The translations under genes were made by a program, and so were the position numbers. The notes under the pieces are model-generated. The model was not told the origin of the DNA and did not search any database. It saw only the letters and a program-made list of their open reading frames with translations. This document shows, piece by piece, positions 1 through 6,070 of a stretch of 8,968 nt of DNA (positions are counted from its first letter, which is position 1; the number at the start of each line of letters is the position of its first letter). The DNA is from Anaerolineae bacterium. GTDB taxonomy: Bacteria; Chloroflexota; Anaerolineae; 4572-78; NAK82. Location of the stretch: positions 1-8,968 of the forward strand of contig JAUVRU010000050.1 of the NCBI GenBank assembly GCA_030597485.1, given 5' to 3'.

Positions 1-163
1 ACACCAGCCCAGAGCCAGCATCCCGAATGCACGCGCTGCGAGCGGCTGCGAGTGGATGGACCCCACCCGGCTGCAGCGTCGGGACTCGCGTCTTCGCTGC
101 CGAGTGATCGGTCCGGTTCCGACGCTCGGATCCTGCCGGATAAACGACACGGTATCCTGATAT

Positions 164-181
164 CCGCTGCACCGGCAGCGG
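164..181. repeat. Perfect 7-bp GC-rich inverted repeat (hairpin) upstream of ubiD
   Basis: The arms CCGCTGC (164-170) and GCAGCGG (175-181) are exact reverse complements around a 4-base loop ACCG. The hairpin ends 2 bases before a -35-like hexamer. There is no T-run after it, so it is not a classical intrinsic terminator. It could be an operator overlapping the promoter edge, or the end of an upstream transcript. The rest of 1-163 shows no gene: GC-rich frames are open by chance in several registers and none resembles a known protein. Confidence 0.45.
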
Positions 182-183
182 GC

Positions 184-212
184 TTGCGTGACTAGGCGGC
201 GTAGGGTAGAAT
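184..212 (+). promoter_or_regulatory. Putative sigma70-type promoter for ubiD
   Basis: TTGCGT (184-189) lies exactly 17 bp before TAGAAT (207-212). The -10 matches TATAAT at 5 of 6 positions; the -35 matches TTGACA only in its TTG half. Transcription would start near 219, giving a leader of about 30 nt before the ubiD ATG at 250, with a GAGG ribosome site at 238-241. It is the best promoter-like arrangement I found, and it stands in front of the first gene of the cluster. The assignment is by pattern only. Confidence 0.4.
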
Positions 213-249
213 CAGTGTGTTACAGACTATAACCACGTGAGGCAGCCCT

Positions 250-1716
250 ATGGCCTTTGGTCATCTGTCCGAGTTCGTTGCTCTATTGGAAGAACGCGGT
301 CACTTGAAGCGCATCAGAACCGAGGTGAGCCCTGAATTGGAGATCACCGAGATTTGTGACCGCGTAAGCAAGGGACCGCTCGACCAAAACGTGGCCTTGC
401 TGTTCGAGAACGTCGCCGGCTCCCGCTTCCCCGTGCTCATCAACAGCCTGGGCCACCCCCAGCGCATGGCGTGGGCCCTAGGCGTGGACCATCTTGAGGA
501 TCTCAACCATCGGCTGGCGGCGCTGTTGGACCTCCGCCTGCCGCAGGGGTTGGGTGCCGTCGTCGGTCGGGTGGGAGAAATCGTCAGTTCCCTTCGCGCC
601 GTTGGCGTGAGGCCAACACTGGTCAGGAAGGCACCAGTGCAGGAGGAAGTCTATTCCGGCAACGAGGTAAATCTGAATCATCTGCCCATCCTGAAATGCT
701 GGCCTGATGATGCGGGACGCTACATCACGCTGCCGACCGTGATTAGCCGAGACCCGGTGACCCAAACGCGCAACGTCGGCATGTACCGACTGCAGGTACG
801 AGATGAACAGACACTCGGCATGCACTGGCAGATTCACAAGGGCGGGGCAGATCACGCCCGCCAGGCCCGCACTGGTGGTGGTCAGCACATCCCGGTGGCG
901 GTCAGCTTGGGCGGTGACCCGGCTGTCATGTGGTGTGGCTCAGCACCGCTACCTCCAGGCTTTGACGAGTTCTTGCTCGCTGGCTGGCTGCGTGGCAAAC
1001 CGGTGGAACTGGTGCGCTGTGTTAGCCAGCCCCTTGAGGCACCTGCCCACGCCGAATTCGTGATTGAAGGCTATGTGGATCCCACCGAGCTGGCACCTGA
1101 GGGGCCGTTTGGCGATCATACCGGTCACTACACGCCGGTGGACGAGTACCCGGTACTGCACGTCACGGCCATCACTCACCGCACTGATCCCATATACCCT
1201 ACCACCGTGGTTGGTATCCCCCCTATGGAAGACTATTGGATGGGAAAGGCCACCGAGCGGCTGTTCCTCCCCTTGATGCGCATGTCCATGGGCGAGATCG
1301 TAGACGTGGCGATGCCGGCCGAAGGTATCTTCCACAACCTGGTGCTGGTGAGCATTCACAAGCAGTACCCTGGCCACGCCCGCAAGGTCATCAACGGCCT
1401 TTGGGGATTGGGATTGATGATGTTGACCAAGTGCATCGTCGTGTTTGATGCCGCTGTGGACGTGCAGGACACTCGTGCAGCCATGTTCCACGCTCTGAAC
1501 AGCGTGGATTGGGCACGTGACGTGATCATCCAGGAAGGGCCAACGGATGCGCTCGACCACGCCAGCTATCGTTTCGCCCTCGGAGGCAAGATCGGAATGG
1601 ACGCCACCCGAAAATGGCACTCCGAAGGATATGCACGCCAGTGGCCGGACCTGATTGAGATGAGTCCCCAGGTCAAAGCCCGCGTGGACGACTTCTGGCA
1701 AGGCCTGGGACTGTGA
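250..1716 (+). CDS. ubiD: UbiD-family prFMN-dependent decarboxylase (probable MqnL-type menaquinone decarboxylase)
   Basis: A 488-residue protein of usual length for the UbiD family. These enzymes use prenylated FMN made by UbiX to remove a carboxyl from an aromatic or acrylic acid in the cytoplasm. Residues 1-110 are the typical N-terminal domain. The core carries NVGMYR (175-180), MHWQIHK (191-197), DEFLLAG (239-245) and EGPFGDHTGHY (284-294). By spacing against fungal Fdc1, N175, H196 and E240 match the metal ligands. R180, E284 and D289 match the catalytic Glu-Arg-Glu triad, with Asp in the last position as in many bacterial UbiDs. The ATG at 250 has GAGG 8 nt upstream. With ubiA, ubiX and ubiE nearby and no ubiquinone hydroxylases, the likely substrate is prenylated 1,4-dihydroxy-6-naphthoate of the futalosine pathway; a 3-polyprenyl-4-hydroxybenzoate or unrelated aromatic-acid substrate is less likely. 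Confidence 0.93.
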   Translation: MAFGHLSEFVALLEERGHLKRIRTEVSPELEITEICDRVSKGPLDQNVALLFENVAGSRFPVLINSLGHPQRMAWALGVDHLEDLNHRLAALLDLRLPQGLGAVVGRVGEIVSSLRAVGVRPTLVRKAPVQEEVYSGNEVNLNHLPILKCWPDDAGRYITLPTVISRDPVTQTRNVGMYRLQVRDEQTLGMHWQIHKGGADHARQARTGGGQHIPVAVSLGGDPAVMWCGSAPLPPGFDEFLLAGWLRGKPVELVRCVSQPLEAPAHAEFVIEGYVDPTELAPEGPFGDHTGHYTPVDEYPVLHVTAITHRTDPIYPTTVVGIPPMEDYWMGKATERLFLPLMRMSMGEIVDVAMPAEGIFHNLVLVSIHKQYPGHARKVINGLWGLGLMMLTKCIVVFDAAVDVQDTRAAMFHALNSVDWARDVIIQEGPTDALDHASYRFALGGKIGMDATRKWHSEGYARQWPDLIEMSPQVKARVDDFWQGLGL

Positions 1717-1755
1717 ACGATTGCTGAGCATTACTCACTTCGCCGGAGAAAGCCT

Positions 1756-2334
1756 ATGAGCCGAAGCACGAGAATCATTCTGGCGGTCATGGCCATCGCG
1801 CTCTTTATGTGCTGCGTGGCAGGGCTGGGCGTGGCGCTGCTGGGAACCCGGCTCGTCGGGCGGGCAGTGATCACGGATCCGGATCGGGTGGCAACAGTCA
1901 GCAGCCAGATTGCTGACTTCCAGATTCCTCCCGGCTACGAACAGATGTTTGCTTCAAATGTGGCCGGTGTGAAGATGGTGACCCTCAGCCCGGCCGATCC
2001 TCAGGCCGGTTTTATGGTGATCATGCTCCTGCAGCTGCCCGCACCCACAGGTAGCAACCAGAAGGAGATGGAGCGGCAGATGGCACGGGCCCTGACGCAA
2101 CAGACCGGGGCGGGCAGTGCAGACCTGGAAGTCACCGGCCAGGAGCAGGTGACCATCAAAGGAGAGACCGTTGCTCTGACTGTGCGCGACGGGACCACTC
2201 AGGACGGACAGACCCTGCACCAGGTCAGTGGTCTGTTTCCGGGTCAGGGTGGACCGACGCTTCTTGTGATAACAGGCCTGACGGAGGACTGGGACCAGCC
2301 GGCTGTGGACCGCTTTGTCGCATCCATCCGTTGA
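1756..2334 (+). CDS. Membrane-anchored protein of unknown function, 192 aa
   Basis: I do not recognise a named family. Residues 1-7 are basic, and 8-30 form one strong hydrophobic helix followed by Arg-rich residues. There is no convincing lipobox (the Cys pair at 19-20 follows Phe-Met), so this is probably an uncleaved signal anchor with residues of about 35-192 outside the membrane. The outer part looks like a small alpha/beta domain: a DFQIPPGYE segment (54-62), a Gln-rich amphipathic stretch (about 98-116), then alternating strands and a closing helix ending VDRFVASIR. I recall similar uncharacterised proteins in Chloroflexota, but only loosely. The start is clear: GGAG at 1745-1748, 7 nt before ATG. 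It lies 39 bp after ubiD in the same direction and may be co-transcribed. Nothing in it suggests an enzyme of quinone synthesis. Confidence 0.75.
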   Translation: MSRSTRIILAVMAIALFMCCVAGLGVALLGTRLVGRAVITDPDRVATVSSQIADFQIPPGYEQMFASNVAGVKMVTLSPADPQAGFMVIMLLQLPAPTGSNQKEMERQMARALTQQTGAGSADLEVTGQEQVTIKGETVALTVRDGTTQDGQTLHQVSGLFPGQGGPTLLVITGLTEDWDQPAVDRFVASIR

Positions 2335-2400
2335 CAGAGGAGACTCAGGCCAATCTCAACAGATCAATGTACCATCATCCAGAGAACCAGGCGAGATGAC

Positions 2401-2556
2401 ATGGATTTGGCACTCGACTGGAGGCTGCACATGCGTGAGGCTCTGGAAACGCATCTTCAGCGTGGCTATCCAGTCACCGGTTTCACCATCACCGGCCAGG
2501 GCGATGCCTGCCGAAACACAGAGGAGAATATCCCACCTCAGAAAGGCACGACGTGA
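2401..2556 (+). CDS. 51-codon ORF, probable C-terminal remnant of a GNAT-type acetyltransferase, coupled to ubiA
   Basis: A short frame from ATG at 2401 to TGA at 2554-2556. It starts MDLALDWRLHMREALE and continues with a GYPVTGF segment (23-29). This resembles, from memory, the C-terminus of predicted GNAT-superfamily acetyltransferases of the COG3375 type, where an 'ALAWR..TRE.FE....GY.V..F' pattern is followed by the chain end. Full-length members are several times longer, so this is either a relic of a decayed gene or a retained mini-gene. AGGCGAG at 2389-2395 could serve as a ribosome site. Its TGA overlaps the GTG start of ubiA (GTGA), so its translation could feed ubiA. The last 15 or so residues are polar and show no family likeness. 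Whether it is translated is uncertain. Confidence 0.42.
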   Translation: MDLALDWRLHMREALETHLQRGYPVTGFTITGQGDACRNTEENIPPQKGTT

Positions 2557-3434
2557 CCAGGCTGCGCGCATTTCTGGAGATGGTGCGCTTCGAGCACACC
2601 ATATTTGCTTTGCCCTTCGCCTACCTGGGAATGGTTCTGGCCGCCAATTGGCCACCTGCCACAACACAACACCAGCACGGGCTGCCCACACTGTGGCAGG
2701 TCCTTTGGATCACCGTAGCCATGGTCGCCGCGCGTACCCTGGCCTTCGCTGCCAATCGTTATGCGGACCGCGCTTACGACGCCCGCAACCCGCGCACTGC
2801 TGACCGTCCCATCCCTTCCGGCAAGTTGTCTGCGCAAGCCACGTTGGGCTATGGAGCGGTTGCGTTGTTCATTATGGCTTTCGCTGCCTGGCAGCTCAAC
2901 GCCCTGACACTCAAGCTGTTGCCTGGTGCCGTTATACTGCTGATCGGCTACTCCTATACCAAGCGCTTCACGTGGCTCAGTCATTGGGTGCTGGGTGCCA
3001 CCGACGGGCTGGCACCGGCCGGCGCCTGGGTAGCTGTCCGAGCTGCCGTGGACCCACCGGCGTGGCTGCTGTGGCTGGCCGTCACCCTGTGGATTGCCGG
3101 ATTTGATTTGATCTACGCCTGTCAGGACACGACGTTCGACCAGGCAGAGCGATTGTTCTCGGTGCCGGCCCGATTCGGCATTGCCACTGCCTTGCGAGTG
3201 GCCAGGGTGAACCACGTGCTCACAGTCCTGGTACTGGTCGCTGTGGGAGTGGTCACGTCTCTTGGATGGCCCTACTGGCTGGGATTGGCACTGGCAGGTG
3301 GTCTGCTGGCGTACGAACATAGCCTGGTGTCGCCTGATGATTTGACTCGCGTGAACGTAGCCTTCTTCAACGTCAACGGATACATCGCCGTGATCCTCTT
3401 CGTCGCCACGGTGGTGGCTGTGTATCTCCCTTGA
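2553..3434 (+). CDS. ubiA: UbiA-family aromatic prenyltransferase (probable MqnP)
   Basis: A 293-residue polytopic inner-membrane protein of normal length for 4-hydroxybenzoate polyprenyltransferase-like enzymes. It transfers a polyprenyl chain from its diphosphate to an aromatic acid. The two metal/diphosphate motifs of UbiA are present: NRYADRAYD (N68, D72, D76) and DLIYACQDTTFD (D185, D192, D196). RFEHTIFALPFAY (12-24) is the usual first helix entry. Several further hydrophobic helices follow, ending at the last residues. The start is GTG at 2553 because the family-typical LRAFLEMVRFEH stretch lies downstream of it; ATG at 2580 would cut into it. The GTG overlaps the stop of the preceding small ORF, and a weak AGAAAGG (2540-2546) may act as ribosome site. 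With UbiD, UbiX and UbiE alongside, the acceptor is most likely 1,4-dihydroxy-6-naphthoate; MenA would act on a substrate needing no UbiD/UbiX. Confidence 0.92.
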   Translation: MTRLRAFLEMVRFEHTIFALPFAYLGMVLAANWPPATTQHQHGLPTLWQVLWITVAMVAARTLAFAANRYADRAYDARNPRTADRPIPSGKLSAQATLGYGAVALFIMAFAAWQLNALTLKLLPGAVILLIGYSYTKRFTWLSHWVLGATDGLAPAGAWVAVRAAVDPPAWLLWLAVTLWIAGFDLIYACQDTTFDQAERLFSVPARFGIATALRVARVNHVLTVLVLVAVGVVTSLGWPYWLGLALAGGLLAYEHSLVSPDDLTRVNVAFFNVNGYIAVILFVATVVAVYLP

Positions 3435-3509
3435 CAAGCTGCGCTCACTATCGCACATGAGGATCACAGTTCAACGAGAAAATGCACTACGATCGGATGA
3501 TGCAACAGG

Positions 3510-4295
3510 ATGATCCAGGTTCAAGACCTTAGCTTCAGTTATCCCAATGGCACCGCGGTCTTCGAGACATTCTCGTTCGGCGCGGAACAGGGTCAATCTT
3601 GGGCAGTCATCGGACCCAGCGGCTGCGGCAAGACAACGTTACTTAGCCTGTTGGCCGGCTTGCTCCGGCCAACGGCTGGCAAGATCCTCATTGACGGACA
3701 GCTGCTCACCCGACCCCGGCCACGAACCGGCCTGATCCTGCAGGACTATGGACTGTTGCCCTGGGCAACGGTCTGGAAGAACGCGGCGTTGGGGCTGAAC
3801 ATCCGCGCCTTCTACGGGCCGGACGGCGTGCACGCCCCAGCAGATAACCGCGTTGCGAACAAACAGACACTGATTCATGGCTGGCTGGAGCGTCTGGGCA
3901 TCGATCACCTGGCCGATCATTATCCTCATCAGATCAGCGGCGGCCAGCGGCAACGGACAGCCATCGCTCGCACTCTGATGCTAGAACCCGACCTGTTGCT
4001 TATGGACGAGCCTTTCGGGGCTTTGGACGCGCCTACCCGTCAGGACCTTCAGAATCTCACAATGCAGCTGCGCCGTGAGCAAAACCTCACCACCATCATC
4101 GTGACCCACAACATTGAGGAAGCTGTATTCATGGGAGAGCGAATAATGGTGCTGTCACAACCGGTCCACCACACCCCCGCAATCGTCCAGAACGCTCAGG
4201 CCGGCGGTCCGACCTACCGAAGGCAGGAGACCTACCGGACACGCTGCCGGCAGCTACACCACCTGATGGGAGAAGACAGTCGTGAAATGGCGTGA
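3510..4295 (+). CDS. ABC transporter ATP-binding protein, NitT/TauT (SsuB/ThiZ-like) family
   Basis: A 261-residue nucleotide-binding subunit that powers uptake through the membrane. All key motifs are intact: Walker A GPSGCGKT (35-42), Q-loop LILQDYGLLPW (Gln78), signature SGGQ (143-146), Walker B LLLMDE (162-167), D-loop GALD (170-173) and switch His200. The 'LLPW' after the Q-loop and overall length are typical of nitrate/taurine/sulfonate/pyrimidine-precursor importers. A slightly long, polar insert of about 20 residues lies in the helical domain (about 99-120). The ATG at 3510 is the only usable start because an in-frame TGA lies at 3498-3500. The ribosome site is weak. The 3' end overlaps the permease gene by 14 nt. 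The substrate cannot be read from the ATPase, and no substrate-binding protein gene is in the window. Confidence 0.92.
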   Translation: MIQVQDLSFSYPNGTAVFETFSFGAEQGQSWAVIGPSGCGKTTLLSLLAGLLRPTAGKILIDGQLLTRPRPRTGLILQDYGLLPWATVWKNAALGLNIRAFYGPDGVHAPADNRVANKQTLIHGWLERLGIDHLADHYPHQISGGQRQRTAIARTLMLEPDLLLMDEPFGALDAPTRQDLQNLTMQLRREQNLTTIIVTHNIEEAVFMGERIMVLSQPVHHTPAIVQNAQAGGPTYRRQETYRTRCRQLHHLMGEDSREMA

Positions 4296-5025
4296 CGCGT
4301 TGGCGGGTATGGTAGCCACACTGATGATCTGGGAAGTGATCTCCTTCCTGCTCGATCGACCGGTCTTTCCACCGCCTTCCCAGGTACTGGTGGTGTTCTT
4401 TCACCAGATTGGCGGCCAGCTAGGGCGGCACTTGCTGGTCAGTAGTGGCCGGGTGGTGGCGGCCATAGGCGTCGCGGTACTGACAGCCGTACCCGCTGGT
4501 ATGGCTCTGGGACAGATGCCCTCGCTGGATCGGATCTTCGCCCCTCTTATCTACATCGTCTATCCCATCCCCAAGATCGTGTTTCTCCCCGTCATCCTCG
4601 TCCTCTTCGGATCGGGCGATGCCAGTAAGGTGCTGCTGGTCGGCCTCATCCTGTTCTTCCAGGTACTGGTGGTCGTTCGCGACCAGGCAGCTCGATTGCG
4701 ACCGGAGCTCATCACGTCGGTGCGTTCTATGGGAGCCGGGCGCCGGGCTCTGTTTCGTTATGTCTACCTGCCAGCCTGCGTGCCAGCCGTGCTGACCGCC
4801 CTGCGTGTCAGCGTGGGCACCGCGATCGCCGTGCTGTTCATCGCCGAAACCTATGCCACCAATTCGGGCCTGGGCTACTACATCATCGTCGAAAGCTGGG
4901 GAGCGCTGCGCTATGTTCAGATGTATGCGGGTGTGCTGGCCATGAGCTTGCTGGGCCTGGCACTTTACTTCGTCGTGGATGGACTGGATCGGCGGCTCTG
5001 CCCCTGGCGGGAGGGAGTGCTATGA
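4282..5025 (+). CDS. ABC transporter permease, NitT/TauT (SsuC/ThiX-like) family
   Basis: A 247-residue inner-membrane permease with about six hydrophobic segments, the usual size for the SsuC/TauC/ThiX class. The EAA loop that docks on the ATPase is visible at about 146-164 (SVRSMGAGRRALFRYVYLP). The conserved stretch YPIPKIVFLPVILVLFG and the later AETYATNSGLGYYI are hallmarks of the family. It starts with GTG at 4282, with GGGAGA (4268-4273) 8 nt upstream; the nearby ATG at 4287 is out of frame. It overlaps the ATPase gene by 14 nt and the ubiX ATG by 4 nt (ATGA), so it is translationally tied to both. The companion binding protein is absent. Candidates from the family include pyrimidine, sulfonate or aromatic compounds; a link to menaquinone precursors is only inferred from position. 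Confidence 0.9.
   Translation: MKWRDALAGMVATLMIWEVISFLLDRPVFPPPSQVLVVFFHQIGGQLGRHLLVSSGRVVAAIGVAVLTAVPAGMALGQMPSLDRIFAPLIYIVYPIPKIVFLPVILVLFGSGDASKVLLVGLILFFQVLVVVRDQAARLRPELITSVRSMGAGRRALFRYVYLPACVPAVLTALRVSVGTAIAVLFIAETYATNSGLGYYIIVESWGALRYVQMYAGVLAMSLLGLALYFVVDGLDRRLCPWREGVL
5010..5017 (+). promoter_or_regulatory. Strong ribosome binding site for ubiX inside the permease gene
   Basis: GGAGGGAG ends 4 nt before the ATG at 5022. It sits within the last codons of the permease frame and is among the strongest Shine-Dalgarno matches in the window, so ubiX can be reinitiated efficiently after the permease stop. Confidence 0.6.
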
Positions 5026-5618
5026 ACTCACGAAGACGACTGGTTGTGGGCGTGTCAGGCGCCAGCGGCGCCATTCTCGGGGTGCGCCTTCTGGAGGTAC
5101 TCTCGCAGATGGATACAATGGAGACCCATGTCGTCATCAGCGACGCAGCCAGCCTGACCATACGGGCAGAGACAGGTCGGTCGGAGAAAGAGGTACAGGC
5201 CCTCGCCAGCCACGCATATCAGCCACACGACATCGGGGCAGCCATCGCCAGCGGCTCATTCCCCACCGATGGCATGGTCGTTGTGCCGTGCAACATCAAG
5301 ACGTTAAGTGCCATCGCCCATTGTTACGCCGCTGACCTCTTGGCACGCGCCGCCGACGTAACCCTCAAGGAAGGACGCCCCCTCTTGCTCGTGGTGCGCG
5401 AGGCACCACTGCACGTGGGACACTTGCGGCTGATGCTGCAGGCGGCCGAGATGGGGGCAATCATCTTCCCCGCGGTTCCCGCCTTCTACACGCACCCATC
5501 GTCCGTCGACGAGATGGTCGACAACATGGTGGGCCGAATCTTGCGCCGGCTGGGGATAGACAACAATCTGTTTATGACGTGGGAAGGCTGCCAGGAGAGA
5601 CCACAAGGATCTGGCTGA
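5022..5618 (+). CDS. ubiX: UbiX-family flavin prenyltransferase (probable MqnM)
   Basis: A 198-residue flavodoxin-like protein of normal length. UbiX adds a dimethylallyl group to FMN to make prenylated FMN, the cofactor that activates UbiD. Visible hallmarks are the N-terminal nucleotide loop GVSGASGA (10-17), SGSFPTDGMVVVPC (77-90), KTLSAIAH (93-100), DVTLKEGRPLLLVVREAPLH (112-131, containing K116 and R126) and the C-terminal PAFYTHPSSVDEMVDN (153-168). Asn91 follows the PC motif where Ser is common in the family; the effect is unknown. The ATG at 5022 overlaps the permease stop (ATGA) and is preceded by GGAGGGAG. Its stop shares one base with the next ATG. As the only UbiX-like gene in the window it is the natural supplier of cofactor to the UbiD about 3.3 kb upstream. 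The polyprenyl-hydroxybenzoate decarboxylase label sometimes used for this family is a historical misnomer. Confidence 0.94.
   Translation: MNSRRRLVVGVSGASGAILGVRLLEVLSQMDTMETHVVISDAASLTIRAETGRSEKEVQALASHAYQPHDIGAAIASGSFPTDGMVVVPCNIKTLSAIAHCYAADLLARAADVTLKEGRPLLLVVREAPLHVGHLRLMLQAAEMGAIIFPAVPAFYTHPSSVDEMVDNMVGRILRRLGIDNNLFMTWEGCQERPQGSG
5605..5609 (+). promoter_or_regulatory. Ribosome binding site that fixes the YhbP-like start at 5618
   Basis: AAGGA lies 8 nt before the ATG at 5618. It argues against the longer frame from GTG at 5579, which would overlap ubiX by 40 nt and add 13 residues (starting MGRLPGETTR) that look unlike the family. Confidence 0.55.
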
Positions 5619-6070
5619 TGGCTGGCAACTTGACAGACGAAATACATAGCTTCCTGGCAGCTCACACCGTTCTCAGCCTTGCGACCGTCGGGCCCAGAAG
5701 CAAACCACAGGTCGCCGACGTTTACTACGTGCAAGGCAACGATCCAGTGCTCTACTTCGTTTCCGGGGCCCATAGCCGGCACGCAGGCAACATTGCTCGT
5801 GATCCACGAGTGGCTGGCACCATTCACGCCCTCTCGACTGAGTGGCGTGGCATCCGCGGCGTGCAGATGGAGGGAACCTGCGCCCCCATCACTGGACTGG
5901 ACCAGGCCAAGGCATGGACACGCTACGCAACGAAATTTCCCTTCGTACTGTCCGATCCAGCTCTGATTCGTGCTCTGGGAACCGTGAGGATGTATCGCTT
6001 CACCCCGCATTGGCTACGCTGGATTGACAACTCCATCGCTCTCGGCCACAATGTGGAATACATGCTATGA
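5618..6070 (+). CDS. YhbP/UPF0306-like, pyridoxamine-phosphate-oxidase-type FMN-binding split-barrel protein
   Basis: A 150-residue protein that I read as a single flavin-binding split-barrel domain. Features shared with E. coli YhbP, from memory, are the early TVLSLATVG strand (17-25), SRHAGN (53-58), VAGT (65-68), IRGVQMEG (79-86), RYATKFPF (102-109) and the closing LRWIDNSIALGHNVEY (133-148). The barrel family binds FMN, F420 or haem; which ligand applies here cannot be told from sequence. The start at 5618 is supported by AAGGA 8 nt upstream and by a one-base overlap (TGATG) with the ubiX stop. The stop overlaps the ubiE ATG (ATGA). Being embedded between two menaquinone genes suggests a role tied to flavin or quinone redox chemistry, for example handling reduced or prenylated flavin, but no such function is established for the family. 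Confidence 0.82.
   Translation: MAGNLTDEIHSFLAAHTVLSLATVGPRSKPQVADVYYVQGNDPVLYFVSGAHSRHAGNIARDPRVAGTIHALSTEWRGIRGVQMEGTCAPITGLDQAKAWTRYATKFPFVLSDPALIRALGTVRMYRFTPHWLRWIDNSIALGHNVEYML

Noticed and set aside
35..52. Direct repeat GCTGCGAG at 35-42 and 45-52, spaced one helical turn
   Set aside because: There are only two copies of 8 bases in GC-rich sequence, far from any promoter; this is compatible with chance.
1..195. Open plus-strand frame ending TAG at 193-195, with a CTRC motif, possibly the tail of an upstream gene
   Set aside because: The first 100 bases are open in all three plus-strand frames, so openness carries no weight. The translation is Ser/Pro/Ala-rich without a family match, and the cut left edge prevents a test.
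949..1731. A minus-strand open frame of 260 codons opposite ubiD
   Set aside because: It has no recognisable domain and the plus strand encodes a full UbiD core with active-site residues in place.
2315..2803. Plus-strand frame of 162 codons overlapping the end of the membrane protein and the start of ubiA
   Set aside because: Most of it runs out of frame through ubiA coding sequence. Only a short stretch near 2363-2397 is of interest, as possible debris of the decayed acetyltransferase.
3431..3436. Perfect TTGACA at the end of ubiA, a candidate -35 for the transporter-ubiX-ubiE block
   Set aside because: At 16-18 bp spacing no hexamer resembles TATAAT (CACATG is the 17-bp choice), and the match is largely the ubiA stop codon context.
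2538..3467. A minus-strand open frame of 309 codons opposite ubiA, longer than ubiA itself
   Set aside because: Its translation is His/Gln/Arg-rich with no family likeness or membrane pattern, while the plus strand carries both UbiA aspartate motifs. It is an antisense shadow from GC-rich codon bias.
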